A DNA stretch of 64,000 bases from TMED88 sp964515335 (GTDB taxonomy: Bacteria; Myxococcota_A; UBA9160; UBA4427): the NCBI GenBank assembly GCA_964515335.1, contig CAZETS010000026.1, positions 1 to 64,000 on the forward strand, in the 5' to 3' direction. The notes beneath the pieces were generated by a model that worked only from the letters and a program-made list of their open reading frames with translations, was not told the origin of the DNA and made no database searches. Shown one piece after another: positions 30,101 through 34,773 of the stretch (within the stretch, counting starts at the first letter, position 1; each line of letters starts with the position of its first letter). A program made the translations under genes and the position numbers.

Positions 30101-30315
30101 TCCTCAGGAACTGGGAAACGTCGCTCGAGGGCCGCACCCTCTACCTGCCCGATCTGAGCGACCAGCGCAGCGGCGCGGTGTTCACCATCTACCGCTACCT
30201 CGGCAAGCACTTCAAGATCGGCATCGGCTACAACTTCACCGACTACTCGGACGACCTCACCGACCTCGACTTCGATCGGCACGGGCTGTTCATCAACCTG
30301 ATCGGCACCCTCTGA
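15112..30315 (+). CDS. Giant surface protein: DUF11-like Ig repeats, SdrD-B modules, OmpA-like modules and C-terminal outer-membrane barrel
   Basis: This protein has about 5,067 residues. The ATG at 15112 (GTG 15079 in frame) opens on a signal peptide cut at ASA|Q37-38. Residues about 40-2750 hold some 15 DUF11-like modules of about 165 residues, most with a V-T-K-T-like start strand (for example near 17935, 19525, 20020, 21490 and 22960). SdrD-B/Cna-B-like modules lie near 2755-2950 and 3170-3225 (FGKVFDDADRDGVQDRGERGL), with one more DUF11 at 3040-3167. OmpA-like modules follow: a degenerate one near 3280-3360, then 3444-3563, 3607-3727 and 3757-3877. Beta-rich domains (3930-4177) lead into an Asp/Tyr/Arg-rich transmembrane-beta region of about 890 residues ending in GLFINLIGTL. 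Anchoring to peptidoglycan and outer membrane with a long extended stalk is inferred; adhesin, motility foot or pore roles are all open. Confidence 0.9.
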   Translation: MIQPERKHTAVLGGTRLLVLAGLALASLLLPAGRASAQIPGDCQSELNAANLVDNDFGASFCELCSTGTIRIVVQNSIDSSDDIGLSRLVVTEDLQSSGLTYVPFTTQFQGVNVGTPAVVEPAVSGPNGSILTWTLPAGFTLAEQGGAPGDWEQLIITFDVQRHASLGDEGLVSANRSIDASVDVEPSCAPGETYTQNDPAGTLSLREPVPNVRKRGRNVDAGQAGYTDTVYAHEDDDVIWRIRIRNDGQAPLQDFRFTDSMVPGNFVIHHVCDSSADALSAANGGSPASCVAFPNVTSIVGFDVAGAFGGGANPYIVAAPGATRHYYLIGRVTDSCTNRDNSVLDVQWGCQDEPPVGGIVTTSSGFTPGDTETLNTLSVPTGVSVSAALTGRNTAQPMGARGLVSITIDNNSGGTIHGGAGGIDLHDLLPAEYVVDTSAGPPTLAMAPAYGNAYPGMVDTIAWTNPAAGTVPLVTADPNVPLQNRDLHFVLTSSTVHPDPPNRSNMIRHGDVVTITVPVVLIDPTYYDLTADIDVRIEDPAGSPPNTDPTASFPVSNELEIWFEEYCTGTQHNFVVTDNDTARPEDLDVDLVGTELLFILTSTGDPLPLTVALTNNGGHDATDYETYVTFGEAMVVSTVPSGCAVTTNPPLLPNWQLPATLPATASVYRCERGTISPGEWELFNFEVVKNTAASFDDDLTFRADVIGEIELVDGTPLWFPAPVARADGITDRANDYSIDAVRARVVGYDLFKAQAGICTENNPPPGSPDDQIQIGEECTFHVESGGWFGFETPGFTYIAVQNVQVVDQNPDGQGYLRSTDPLLTSTAAIQGVSLNPPPIQLDDASFDWTFNTVVPAERITQRDHWFRADFTTRLLNDPVDTVAVPNEHAAVSSNVLVSTFDAVFHNPLTGLEELYNLGPSTVGFPREVHRRVDLTVTEPRLTLVKEVCNEVLYGTGPSCSNFVPLANDGDAFDTYVYRVTVTNEASGAGVARAPAYDVTVTHDFDATDMLFVDPLAGDGLDDDADAAIDAADADGEGVVTDNVTQNGVPAQVIASYTHSTELLRIDAGQSRTLYYRVDPDDDVAPLQALTNTVTASYDSLEGDTGSQSAPQGANGEAGGARQYVSAPAEATIQIIPVEVSPKRITRTANTPLVPSSQPQPVSIGEEIEFQLEAMIPVAQLRSFRVRDDLPAGLGCSEAPVVDLGAPPYDAAGFVPGGVFTPTCTDTQVLWDFGDQTVTQAPGGAARFDFDLFFVARVDNAIGNQDGLSIQNGGAATTTEVSYIDELGVSVVLPIEAATVLVREPQITLSKAFSVVQADAADVPTVTVTATNDGTATAYNLRVLEDLTGVDLAYVGNVGGANPPSVDTATFGAERPLFSWAPDVPIAPGGSISFTFEVRLADTVEPHQILPNTIQADWTSLPGASTALNSSGAIGADGSATGMRIGALPNAGDPLNDYEAQAADSLDVPPLTVTKTDLQPGLAPEIGAHKSFRVSLALPEGVTRNVVMTDRLDSGTVSYVLADNAAFDVSYEFVGIATINGQPPGEGALGAVPADGASGAAVWSIGDVVTVTEDDIAAAAVSPEIRITYFARIHNDLVTDAGDSLQNGALLNYTNGETGLTEAYTDAPAAVVAIEPSLTATKTLANVTAGKAAGDPPAFNDTLEYVVTIVNNGTAIAHDVNVVDTLPPELTLTAGFTPTATVNTVPVAGFVPTPVGAPAGPLVWGAGNGDESLDVPPGGFLDLTYRVVVSTPIPDPDVLENRVWVDWTSLDAASVHERTGAGCPTTTPPDDYCFGPAIASGVAQPVAAPDPTLKQNTQATASIGEAFAYRITIPATPYAFPIYDLQIHDDLTASAANLRFVSVAKVSGSGTWTPANTGTPTNLVIEGAGAGIDVPAGEQIVLDVTVVLEDTPTNVAGLTFTNTASYLYNWIDGDPTSQRPGLPSTTAPMTIVGPNPIHMDKRGPAQMTIGAPATFTLDVHNTGGGAAYDMTITDQLPDGPTGGMCDVAPAAFTAQVFAADGVTPVSAPLAEGTDFATAYQGPPTCRFTVVTQTPAAAIGPDQRLIVTYQSELDPDTQDAVVLTNVAGATEWFSAPNPDRRQYTGVLTDGTPGVLDHEDASTTASALPQLRFEKTVTNVTSGASPALTAQPGETLRYRLEVENLGTVAVASFSLYDELDRLNPSAFFVPGTLQLVSVPAGADTSGTSATGGGLGGGLVDVGGLALPSQGSTVVLEFEVTLASPLSNAAAVTNQSELRIGGISFAVSDDPNVNGPASPAVAGDEDPTALLIQSAPAFEVQKTSTDLSGDPNVLLAGETLRYTLTVKNIGNDNATDATLRDQIPVNARYVAGSTRLNGTPVADLSGGVPALAGGILVYAPEDPTPGAMRADPDPAAANVATVEFDVIVDPGLPDGTVISNQGFVSAVAGGVVDQPSDDPATPVPDDPTRNVVGNLPLIFAAKDAALQVDLGTPGVVDPGDVVRYTITIRNSGAIPATNAVLSDAVPANTSYVADSVTLNGLPAGRPDGGVSPLIAGIPVGSADLTPPLPGAGMGTISAGQTAVVTFDLQVGAGVPAGTIISNQALVSSAELPNLLTDGDGNPATGPEPTIVVVGAGQQLVVTKSVAVVGGGAAAAGAQLEYLVRVTNVATTPATNVVITDDLDLPVANQLVYVPGSATLNGLPTGVTLAGSLITADYSTTHGPLAPGQSIVLRFLAGIEPSLAIGTTITNEGTVSWNNPPQTDSARVSLDVGGMPGVGLLSGAFWHDADFDLAQGAGERSLAGWTVELQRNGQVVHSVLTDAAGAYQIAGVVPNDVNGDQYALRFLAPGAGASTAALGRADSPSPFINEPQAITNLVVPSGSNLLGLNLPIQPNGVVYDSVQRLPIAGATVRLLNASSGSPLPAACFDDPVQQGQVTLPDGHYKLDLNFSDPACPSGGSYVIDVSGAAAGYGSGVSGIIPPITDGSTTPLSVPTCPGTGSDAVPATALHCEVQATEAAPPSSVAARAPGTDFHTHLLLDSSQQPGSAQVFNNHLALDPVQNAAVAITKTTPQTNVVLGQLVPYEITISNQVSVDLLDLTVVDRYPAGFRYVPGSARIDGVPTEPAAAGRELSWAGVGVAASGSRTLQLLLGVGAGVGEGEYMNRAQVVSGVGNVALSGEATATVRVVPDPDFACTDVFGKVFDDADRDGVQDRGERGLQGVRLVTPRGLVATTDEHGRYHITCAIVPHPDRGSNMVLKLDDRSLPTGYRLSTRQTQVKRATRGKALRMNYAASVHRVVGLDLADAVFEPGTTEMRAQWQPRVDRLLEQLEAAPSTLRLSYVADVEDERLVERRLAAVKRQVADAWKAKHDDPLEIEPEVYWRRGAPVGGGSVRVPSFDTWTPLGPAGFGAAGSVDVAPGEATERILPPDQTPTPWTQDPEQLATELADRVEERRVVRESAETVKLKNVVPPIRFESGVHRIPPSTVAQLRERLDGMQDLANVRLHLVGHADDRPLSPAIAAEYGDNAGLSRERAGEAAELVQAALDLPAESISFSWKGEGEPIASNATEEGRRLNRRVEVEIWYDEMAAESAVEEFVVEQDWKRVKVCRVETVCKMRFLEGHERRARVKNLVAPLQIDGTNARLEAEFAQDIARALYDLRGKQDVSVKFVGYTDDAPLEGRAKRIYGTHLALSKATARRISLAVREALALPADAVASDGRGATRPLASNETKRGRALNSRIEVEFWYDDPLQELPDEPQLCPESADESLVTRVYDPPWGTIARLPIESGDPVVPADYADLLLRAMGDVAARQNVRLRFIGYTNNERLDRRTAMVYGDDIGLSVARARRTRALIQEQLGLADEQTEHEGRGFVHSKDVVNGGFIQGDTSYVEVQVVYDEPALVDDYEGVEITRITRELKPKDPLALNLMRITVDGEPVDDPGRSSADIQRCTDVALERADIRFRFDDLETSPRLSVASDVAAVGAASVDGGKSGTSEVRFEMYTNYGQFIERGEVRVFERAASLRSEPLAVAEVGLGGLAVWRPEAERLAGPVRELKFVLRVYDATGRFDETAPQSLWLVREDGRDAPSIAEAAPANGLEASEAGSASELDAGYGESELATRNIDLGGAGTVRVEGGGVPPSHTVWLAGELVPVDEQGRFVAEAVLPSGLHTVEVAVLDEEGNGELFLRDLELESSDWFYVGMADVTIGGAITQGAEDQLQGANAPNDPDSLADGRLAFYVNGRWGDDWRLTASADTREGPLEDIFTNFLDKSPESLFRRMDSDYFLPTYGDDATVEETAPTMGKFYAKLSRDDDHAMWGNFKVGYRDNELALVERGLYGGNVHYQTDATTSFGERRVVVDGFVADPGTVPAREEFRGTGGSLYYLRHRDVLMGSDRLRVELRDKDSGLVTAVVPLSPDLDYDIDYIQGRVLLNEPVSSIAADQLLVRSSGLSGNEAWLVVQYEYAPGLQELDALAIGGEGHVWLGDVFKLGATAYRNAEDGVAESGLYAGSLVARKSTDTWVKAQAGWSSGLVTDSFGSADGGFEFSDLTAPVANNRGALGYRADASLGFGDLVPNAQGRLSLYYQRLEAGYSAPGLAAATDTEQYGGRLDLPLADVLRVRAKADRLVEDRGLETNTQEVDVEYRLTEQVALSAGVRNDDREDGSPMVPVTQETGGRTDAVVQGSFDSLGDWRTYGFAQATLRTDGTREENHRGGVGGSYRINDRLLVDGEVSYGSTGPAVRVGSEFQESAVTRRYLNYALDNERGLDGAHARQGNLVSGARTRLSDSASVYQEDRLQHESAKKGLSRAMGMEWSPSERWTLGADWETGTLIDRQTYAQTRRNAGGGRVSYRFDSLFVSSGIEYRSDETEQSDGVWTDRTTWLFRNSLRLQLSEDWRLLGKLNHSFSDSSMGAFFDGGYTEGVVGFGYRPIDHDRLNVLAKYTYFYNMPATDQVNTQGTPSQFLQKSHVASIDATYDLTDSWTLGGKYAYRRGEVSLDRVNPQFFDSDAHLFIVRADYRFLRNWETSLEGRTLYLPDLSDQRSGAVFTIYRYLGKHFKIGIGYNFTDYSDDLTDLDFDRHGLFINLIGTL

Positions 30316-30321
30316 GCGAAG

Positions 30322-30339
30322 CTCCGCGAGGGCGCGGGG
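30322..30339. terminator. GC-rich hairpin between convergent genes
   Basis: CTCCGCG (30322-30328) pairs with CGCGGGG (30333-30339), with one wobble pair and a 4-base loop. It lies between the stop of the giant gene and that of the convergent permease. No T-tract is present; a terminator role is inferred from position. Confidence 0.35.
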
Positions 30340-30352
30340 CGGCGGTGAGCGA

Positions 30353-31138
30353 TCAGATCAGGCCCGCCGCCAGCCCGAGCCCCACCCCGATCATGCCCGC
30401 CGCCACGATGATCTGTACGGCGCGTAGGGTGACCTTCTCGAGCAGACGAGCGCCGAGAAACGAGCCCGTGAAGGCCGCCAGGCAGGCGCAGGCCACCAGC
30501 CCGGCGACTCCCGGCGGCAGGGCGTCGATCCTCGCCGTCCCGTAGGAGGCGCCGTAGATCGTCAACCGCACGCAGTCGACGATCACCGCCGAAACGACCC
30601 CGGTGGCCACGAACGCCTCCTTGCCGAGTCCCGACTTGATGAGGAACGCCGACCGGAGGGCGCCCTGGTTGCCCGAGAGGCCCCCGAAGAAGCCCGAGAG
30701 CAGCCCGCCGAGCGGCAGGTAGCGTCGCGGGATCGACAGGGAGGCGAAGGCGGGGCTCAGCTCGAGCGCCGCGAACACGACGATCAGGGCGCCGATCACC
30801 AGGGCGACAGGCGTGACCTCGAACGTGCGTCCCCACAGCGCGTAGCTCGCGACCTCGGGCAGTCCGGAGAAGCCGACGAGAACCGAGGCGCCGACCGTCG
30901 CGGCCAACGCGGCCGGCACGCCGAAGCGCACGACGACCCGCCAGTCCGCATTCCTGCCGACGAGTGCGAGCTTGAAGAGGTTGTTGGCCAGGTGGACGAT
31001 GGCGGTCGCCGCGATGGCCGCCGGAAGGGGGAAGAGCGCCGCGAAAGCCGGCATGAGGAGCGTCCCGAGGCCGAAGCCCGAGAAGAGGGTGAGCCCGGCG
31101 ACGACGAGCGCGATCAGCGCGACGAGCAGGTAGTCCAT
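30353..31138 (-). CDS. TauE/SafE (TSUP) family membrane permease
   Basis: This 261-residue inner-membrane protein has about eight hydrophobic helices in two repeats, as usual for TSUP transporters. Recognisable blocks are FSGFGLGTLLMPAFA near the N-terminus and the repeat motif LGGLLSGFFGGLSGNQGALRSA near the middle. Members export sulfite, sulfoacetate or other small organosulfur anions, or take up sulfur compounds; the substrate cannot be told from sequence. The gene stands alone, convergent with the giant gene and divergent from the M50-like gene, so neighbours give no clue to its substrate. Confidence 0.93.
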   Translation of the reverse strand: MDYLLVALIALVVAGLTLFSGFGLGTLLMPAFAALFPLPAAIAATAIVHLANNLFKLALVGRNADWRVVVRFGVPAALAATVGASVLVGFSGLPEVASYALWGRTFEVTPVALVIGALIVVFAALELSPAFASLSIPRRYLPLGGLLSGFFGGLSGNQGALRSAFLIKSGLGKEAFVATGVVSAVIVDCVRLTIYGASYGTARIDALPPGVAGLVACACLAAFTGSFLGARLLEKVTLRAVQIIVAAGMIGVGLGLAAGLI

Positions 31139-31166
31139 GGCCGAAGTGTCCGAGGCAGCCTGTGGG

Positions 31167-31200
31167 GTGAGCCGAGCGTGAGGATACGCACGCGGCTCAC
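31167..31200 (-). promoter_or_regulatory. Two-tier inverted repeat in the leader of the TSUP permease
   Basis: GTGAGCCG (31167-31174) pairs with CGGCTCAC (31193-31200), and inside it GCGT (31176-31179) pairs with ACGC (31186-31189) around a 6-base loop. The element ends 28 bases upstream of the permease ATG (31138), on the side also shared with the divergent gene. It could be an RNA leader structure or an operator; it matches no riboswitch family that I recognise. Confidence 0.45.
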
Positions 31201-31273
31201 GCCCCGCCCCTGGTTCCGACTACGAACTCCGCGCCCGTACCGGGGTGGGCCGCCGGTTTCGTGAGATAGGCTC

Positions 31274-31279
31274 TACAAT
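31274..31279 (+). promoter_or_regulatory. Possible -10 box for the M50-like gene
   Basis: TACAAT stands about 90 bases upstream of the ATG at 31368 in otherwise very GC-rich sequence. No convincing -35 box lies 17 bases upstream, so this is a weak call. Confidence 0.25.
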
Positions 31280-31367
31280 GAGGGGCGGTGCTCGAGCGCC
31301 TCCGGATGAGCCGGGGGGCCGCACCGCATCCAGGACCCGGCGGGAGCGAGCAGGGGGAGGACACGGA

Positions 31368-32021
31368 ATGGCCGAAGCGACGATCGAGACCGGGGGCGCG
31401 GCAGATGCCGCCGCCAACCTCGAAGCCCTGCGCGCGCTCGAAAGCGCCCGGACGAAGGAGATCGCCCAGCTCCACTTCGCGATGGTGATGGGCGCGCTCA
31501 CGCTCTGGGGCGCCGCCGACGCCTGGGTGGCGGTCAGCGACCTGATGATCGCTCGGGTGGTCGTCGTCGCGAACGCCCTGATCGCCGCCCTGGTCGTCAC
31601 GTCGGTGCTGCACGAGTGGGGCCACTTCGCGGGTGCGCGGCTCTCGGGAGCGGTCTCGCCGGTGCTCGAGAAGCCCGTGAAGTACTTCTTCATGTTCGAC
31701 TTCAAGTTCGACGAGAACGACTCGCGCCAGTTCGTGTGGATGAGCTGGGGCGGCATCCTCACGCCCTGGCTTGTGGTGGTGCTCGTACTGTTGCTGGTGC
31801 CGCTCGACACGGTGGGCCGGGTGGTGCTGCTCGCAGCGTTCGTGGCGCGCGCCGCGCAGGTGTCGCTCTTCGAGGTGCCGGTGACGCTGCGCGCCCTGCG
31901 CGGCGGCGACCCGCGGGCCGAGCTCGGCAAGGAGCTGAAGGCCGGGTTCGGGCGAAGCCGCAGCCTGGGCAACATGATCGGTGTGGCGGTGGGCGCGCTG
32001 GTGCTGCTGGGCTTCCAGTAG
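31368..32021 (+). CDS. M50-like (site-2-protease-like) membrane protein
   Basis: This 217-residue protein starts at ATG 31368, behind a good ribosome-binding site (GGGGGAGGAC); the frame is open upstream to 31245 but is Arg/Gly-rich there. Helices lie at about residues 30-50, 55-80 and 120-160, with a weak fourth at the C-terminus. The segment VLHEWGHFAGARLSG contains an HExxH zinc-binding motif inside a membrane helix in the style of M50 peptidases (HELGHFLAARLFG in S2P/RseP). The second M50 motif (NxxPxxxxDG) is not evident, although GGILTPW lies in the expected region. It is either a divergent minimal intramembrane protease or a non-catalytic relative. Neighbours give no clear substrate. 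Confidence 0.6.
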   Translation: MAEATIETGGAADAAANLEALRALESARTKEIAQLHFAMVMGALTLWGAADAWVAVSDLMIARVVVVANALIAALVVTSVLHEWGHFAGARLSGAVSPVLEKPVKYFFMFDFKFDENDSRQFVWMSWGGILTPWLVVVLVLLLVPLDTVGRVVLLAAFVARAAQVSLFEVPVTLRALRGGDPRAELGKELKAGFGRSRSLGNMIGVAVGALVLLGFQ

Positions 32022-32093
32022 ACACTCTTCCACGCCGCCCCGTCCGCGATCCCCCGGCCGCCCGGTCGCGTGAGGCTGTGTGTCCCAGCAGGG

Positions 32094-32116
32094 GGCGCCC
32101 GCGCTCGGCGGGCGCC
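32094..32116 (+). terminator. GC-rich hairpin between the M50-like and universal-stress genes
   Basis: GGCGCCCGC (32094-32102) pairs perfectly with GCGGGCGCC (32108-32116) around a 5-base loop, followed at once by the palindrome GGCAACGTTGCC (32118-32129). This may end the upstream transcript. No T-tract follows, so a role as leader structure or operator for the stress gene is equally possible. Confidence 0.4.
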
Positions 32117-32191
32117 GGGCAACGTTGCCGGACTGCGCCAAAGCCGGGACCATGTCGGTCTGCCGCATGGGGGCAGGGCGGGAGCGGGCCG

Positions 32192-32617
32192 ATGCGTCTC
32201 TTCTCGAAGATCCTGGTGCCGGTCGATCTGTCCAACCGGTCCGAGAGCGCGATCCGGACGGCGGTCGATCTGGCCGATCCCGATCGCAGCGTCGTGTGGC
32301 TGCTGCACGTCATCGAGACGATCGAAGGCGCGGACGACGGCGAGCTGGGCGCCTTCTACGACGAGCTCGAGGCGCAGGCCCGCACCAGGCTGTCGGGCTG
32401 GATCGACGAGCTGGGAGCCACGGGCGCAAAGGTCGAGCCGATCGTCAGCTTCGGCCATCGTGCGCGGGAGATCCTGCGGCACGCCGAGGAGGTCGGCTGC
32501 GACCTGATCGTGCTCTCCTCGCACCGCGCCGACCCGGAGCTCCCCGCCGGCGGGATCGGCACCATCAGCCACCGGGTCGCGCTGGTGGCGGACTGCCCGG
32601 TGCTGCTGATCCGCTAG
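32192..32617 (+). CDS. Universal stress protein (UspA family)
   Basis: This 141-residue single-domain Usp protein is of normal length. The N-terminal strand KILVPVDLSNRSESAIRTAVDLA carries the conserved Asp of the nucleotide pocket, and the C-terminal part SSHRADPELPAGGIGTISHRVALVADCPVLLIR corresponds to the G-2x-G-9x-G(S/T) ATP-binding loop, though the glycines are only partly conserved. ATP binding is therefore uncertain. Usp proteins accumulate under starvation or stress. The gene is convergent with the MoaD-like gene, only 3 bases separating the two stop codons. Confidence 0.93.
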   Translation: MRLFSKILVPVDLSNRSESAIRTAVDLADPDRSVVWLLHVIETIEGADDGELGAFYDELEAQARTRLSGWIDELGATGAKVEPIVSFGHRAREILRHAEEVGCDLIVLSSHRADPELPAGGIGTISHRVALVADCPVLLIR

Positions 32618-32620
32618 CCG

Positions 32621-32890
32621 CTATCCCCCGGCCGCCGCCTTCACGAACGTGACGCGGTCGCCCGGCCGCAAGGCCGTCTTCATGCCCTTGCGGTGGGTGA
32701 CGAGCACGCCGTTGACGGCCACGTTCGCCACTCGCCCGAGCTGCGCGAACTGTTCGGCCCGCTCCCCGAATCGCTCGCGCGCGGCCGTGACCACGTCGGC
32801 GACGGTGGCGGCGTCGTCGACCTCGAACCCGGGCACGCCGAGCTCCTTGCCCATCTCGTACGTCAGCTCGACCCGTACCGGCTCTGCCAT
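32621..32890 (-). CDS. MoaD/ThiS-family ubiquitin-like sulfur carrier
   Basis: This 89-residue beta-grasp protein ends in AAAGG, the C-terminal Gly-Gly that is thiocarboxylated in MoaD and ThiS proteins. Its ATG lies inside the stop codon of the aldehyde:ferredoxin oxidoreductase gene (TGATG junction), so the two are translationally coupled. MoaD-like partners encoded next to tungsten oxidoreductases are thought to help build the pterin cofactor of that enzyme. A general MoaD for the cell is less likely, because no moaE or moaA lies nearby. Confidence 0.9.
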   Translation of the reverse strand: MAEPVRVELTYEMGKELGVPGFEVDDAATVADVVTAARERFGERAEQFAQLGRVANVAVNGVLVTHRKGMKTALRPGDRVTFVKAAAGG

Positions 32891-34773
32891 CAGACTCGCA
32901 CCTGCAGCTTCTCGAGGGTGCGCTGCGTGGGCACGCCCTGGGCGTCCCAGCCCCGCTTCTTGTAGTAGCTCGGGAGCAGCTCCGGCAGGGGATGGCCCGA
33001 GTCGAGGTGCTCGAAGGTCGACTCGTTGAGCATGCGCGGCGGCAGCGTGTCGTCGGCCGCGGTGAGTCCCTCTCGCAGGTTGTACATCCGCTCCAGGTTG
33101 AAGATGCGCGCGCCGATCTCCTGCAGGTGGCCGCCCGAGAACTTCGTGCCGGTGATGTAGGTCAGCCACTTCTCGAACCAGAGCATCGGGTTGCCCTTCA
33201 TCCGCATGACGGCCGGCAGCACCGGGCCGCTGTTCTCCATCAGCTTCGAGAGCAGACGCCAGGTGAACGACGTGGGGTCCATCTCGTGGATGGCCTTCGG
33301 GAACATCCCGTACGTAGTGAAGATGCAGAGCACCATGCTGTTGATCGCGCAGGCCAGGTTCTGCTGCAGGATCGGGATGGACGCCTTGAGCTTCAGGTTC
33401 TGCGGGTTGATGGTGAGCGGTCCCACGCTCTCCATGTACATGCTGGCTCCCTGGACGTGGCAGCCGCCGCGATTCGTGGTCGCGTACTCGACGCCCTGGG
33501 CGTAGGAGCCGCGCGGGTCGTAGGCCGAGAGCTCGAGGCCCTTCACGTGCATGGCGAACTCGTGTCCGCCGTACTTCTCGCTCATGCGCTGGGTGCCGTC
33601 GGCGAGTATGTCGCCGCCGCCGCGCCGGTGCCCGATGTCGAGGATCATCTCCGACACGCCGGCCGCATGACCGAACTCGAGCGGCACGTCGAGCATGCCC
33701 CGCTCGCGAAGCTCCATCGCGAAGCTCAGCGACGCACCGAGGCTGATCGTGTCCATCCCCATGTCGTCGGCGTGGTAGTTCCACTCGGACACCTTCTTCA
33801 CGTCGCCGATCTCGAGGTTGGAGCCCAGCAGGGCGAGGGTCTCGTACTCGGGGCCCTTCACGACGCCCTTGCCCTCGATCTCGACGTCGCGCCCGCAGGT
33901 CACCGGGCAGTGCATGCAGCTCGACTTCACTCCCTTCAGCTCGTGGTCCTCGAACCACTCGCCGCTGATCTTCATCGCGTCGTCGAAGTGCCCGTACTTG
34001 AAGTTCCGTGTCGGCAGGATGTTGCGGCCGTTGGTGGTGTTGACGATGGCGCCGGTGCCGAAGCGCTTCATGCTCTCGCCGAGCACCGGGTGGCCGGCGA
34101 AGAGCTCGCGGACCTCCTTCGTGTAGGCCTTGAATTTCTCCGGATCCTCCATGTCGAGCTTGCGCTTGCCCGTGACGCTGATCGCCTTGAGCTGCTTCGA
34201 GCCCATCACGGCCCCGGTGCCGGTGCGGCCGGCGATCCGCTCGTTGGAGACGATGCCCGCGTAGAGCACCCTGTTCTCGCCGGCCGGCCCGATCACGGCG
34301 TGCTGGTGCTTGCGGCCGAGCGACTTCTGCGTGTCGTAGGTGCCCTGGCCCCAGAGGTCGCGCGCGTCGACGAACTGGACGTCGTCGGCGTCGCCGTCCA
34401 CGACGAGGCGGGTCGGGTGGGGGGCCTGGCCGGTCACGACGAGCACGTCGATGCCGGCCTTCTTCATGCCGAGCGCGAACGAGCCGCCGCAGGTGGCGTT
34501 GCCGATGCCGCCGGTGAGCGGGCTCTTGCAGACGACCGCGAAGCGGTTCGATTGGGGGGCCACGGATCCGTTGAGCGGCCCGGTGGCGAAGATCAGGACG
34601 TTGTCCGGTCCGAGTGGATCGATGCCGGCCGCCGTGCGGTCGTAGAGCAACCGCGTGCCGTACCCCTTGCCGCCGATGTAGAGACGGGCGGTCTCCTCGT
34701 CGAGGTCACCGAACTCGAACGACCGGCTGGTGAGATCGACCTCGAGAACGCGACCCGCGTAGCCCTTGATCAT
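32890..34773 (-). CDS. Aldehyde:ferredoxin oxidoreductase family (tungsten-pterin) enzyme
   Basis: This 627-residue protein is of normal family length. It begins with the typical MIKGYAGRVLEVDLTSRSFE and contains IGGKGYGTRLLYD and NRFAVVCKSPLTGGIGNATCGG, the pterin-binding N-terminal domain. The [4Fe-4S] ligands are visible as Cys286, Cys289 and Cys293 (CMHCPVTC), with Cys483 as the probable fourth. These enzymes oxidise aldehydes to acids (or reduce acids) with ferredoxin, using W or Mo bis-pterin. No ferredoxin gene is adjacent, but the MoaD-like partner is. In this lipid-catabolic setting, aldehyde disposal is a reasonable inference; benzoyl-CoA reductase subunits of the same superfamily are less likely given the AOR-type motifs. 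Confidence 0.93.
   Translation of the reverse strand: MIKGYAGRVLEVDLTSRSFEFGDLDEETARLYIGGKGYGTRLLYDRTAAGIDPLGPDNVLIFATGPLNGSVAPQSNRFAVVCKSPLTGGIGNATCGGSFALGMKKAGIDVLVVTGQAPHPTRLVVDGDADDVQFVDARDLWGQGTYDTQKSLGRKHQHAVIGPAGENRVLYAGIVSNERIAGRTGTGAVMGSKQLKAISVTGKRKLDMEDPEKFKAYTKEVRELFAGHPVLGESMKRFGTGAIVNTTNGRNILPTRNFKYGHFDDAMKISGEWFEDHELKGVKSSCMHCPVTCGRDVEIEGKGVVKGPEYETLALLGSNLEIGDVKKVSEWNYHADDMGMDTISLGASLSFAMELRERGMLDVPLEFGHAAGVSEMILDIGHRRGGGDILADGTQRMSEKYGGHEFAMHVKGLELSAYDPRGSYAQGVEYATTNRGGCHVQGASMYMESVGPLTINPQNLKLKASIPILQQNLACAINSMVLCIFTTYGMFPKAIHEMDPTSFTWRLLSKLMENSGPVLPAVMRMKGNPMLWFEKWLTYITGTKFSGGHLQEIGARIFNLERMYNLREGLTAADDTLPPRMLNESTFEHLDSGHPLPELLPSYYKKRGWDAQGVPTQRTLEKLQVRV

Noticed and set aside
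26143..30282. 1,379-residue open frame on the minus strand
   Set aside because: It is antisense to the barrel and OmpA region of the giant gene, with no recognisable domain, signal peptide or start context.
15112..30315. Reading the giant gene as several genes or a cluster of frameshifted genes
   Set aside because: The frame is uninterrupted for 15.2 kb, with regular module spacing and no internal start/stop junctions.
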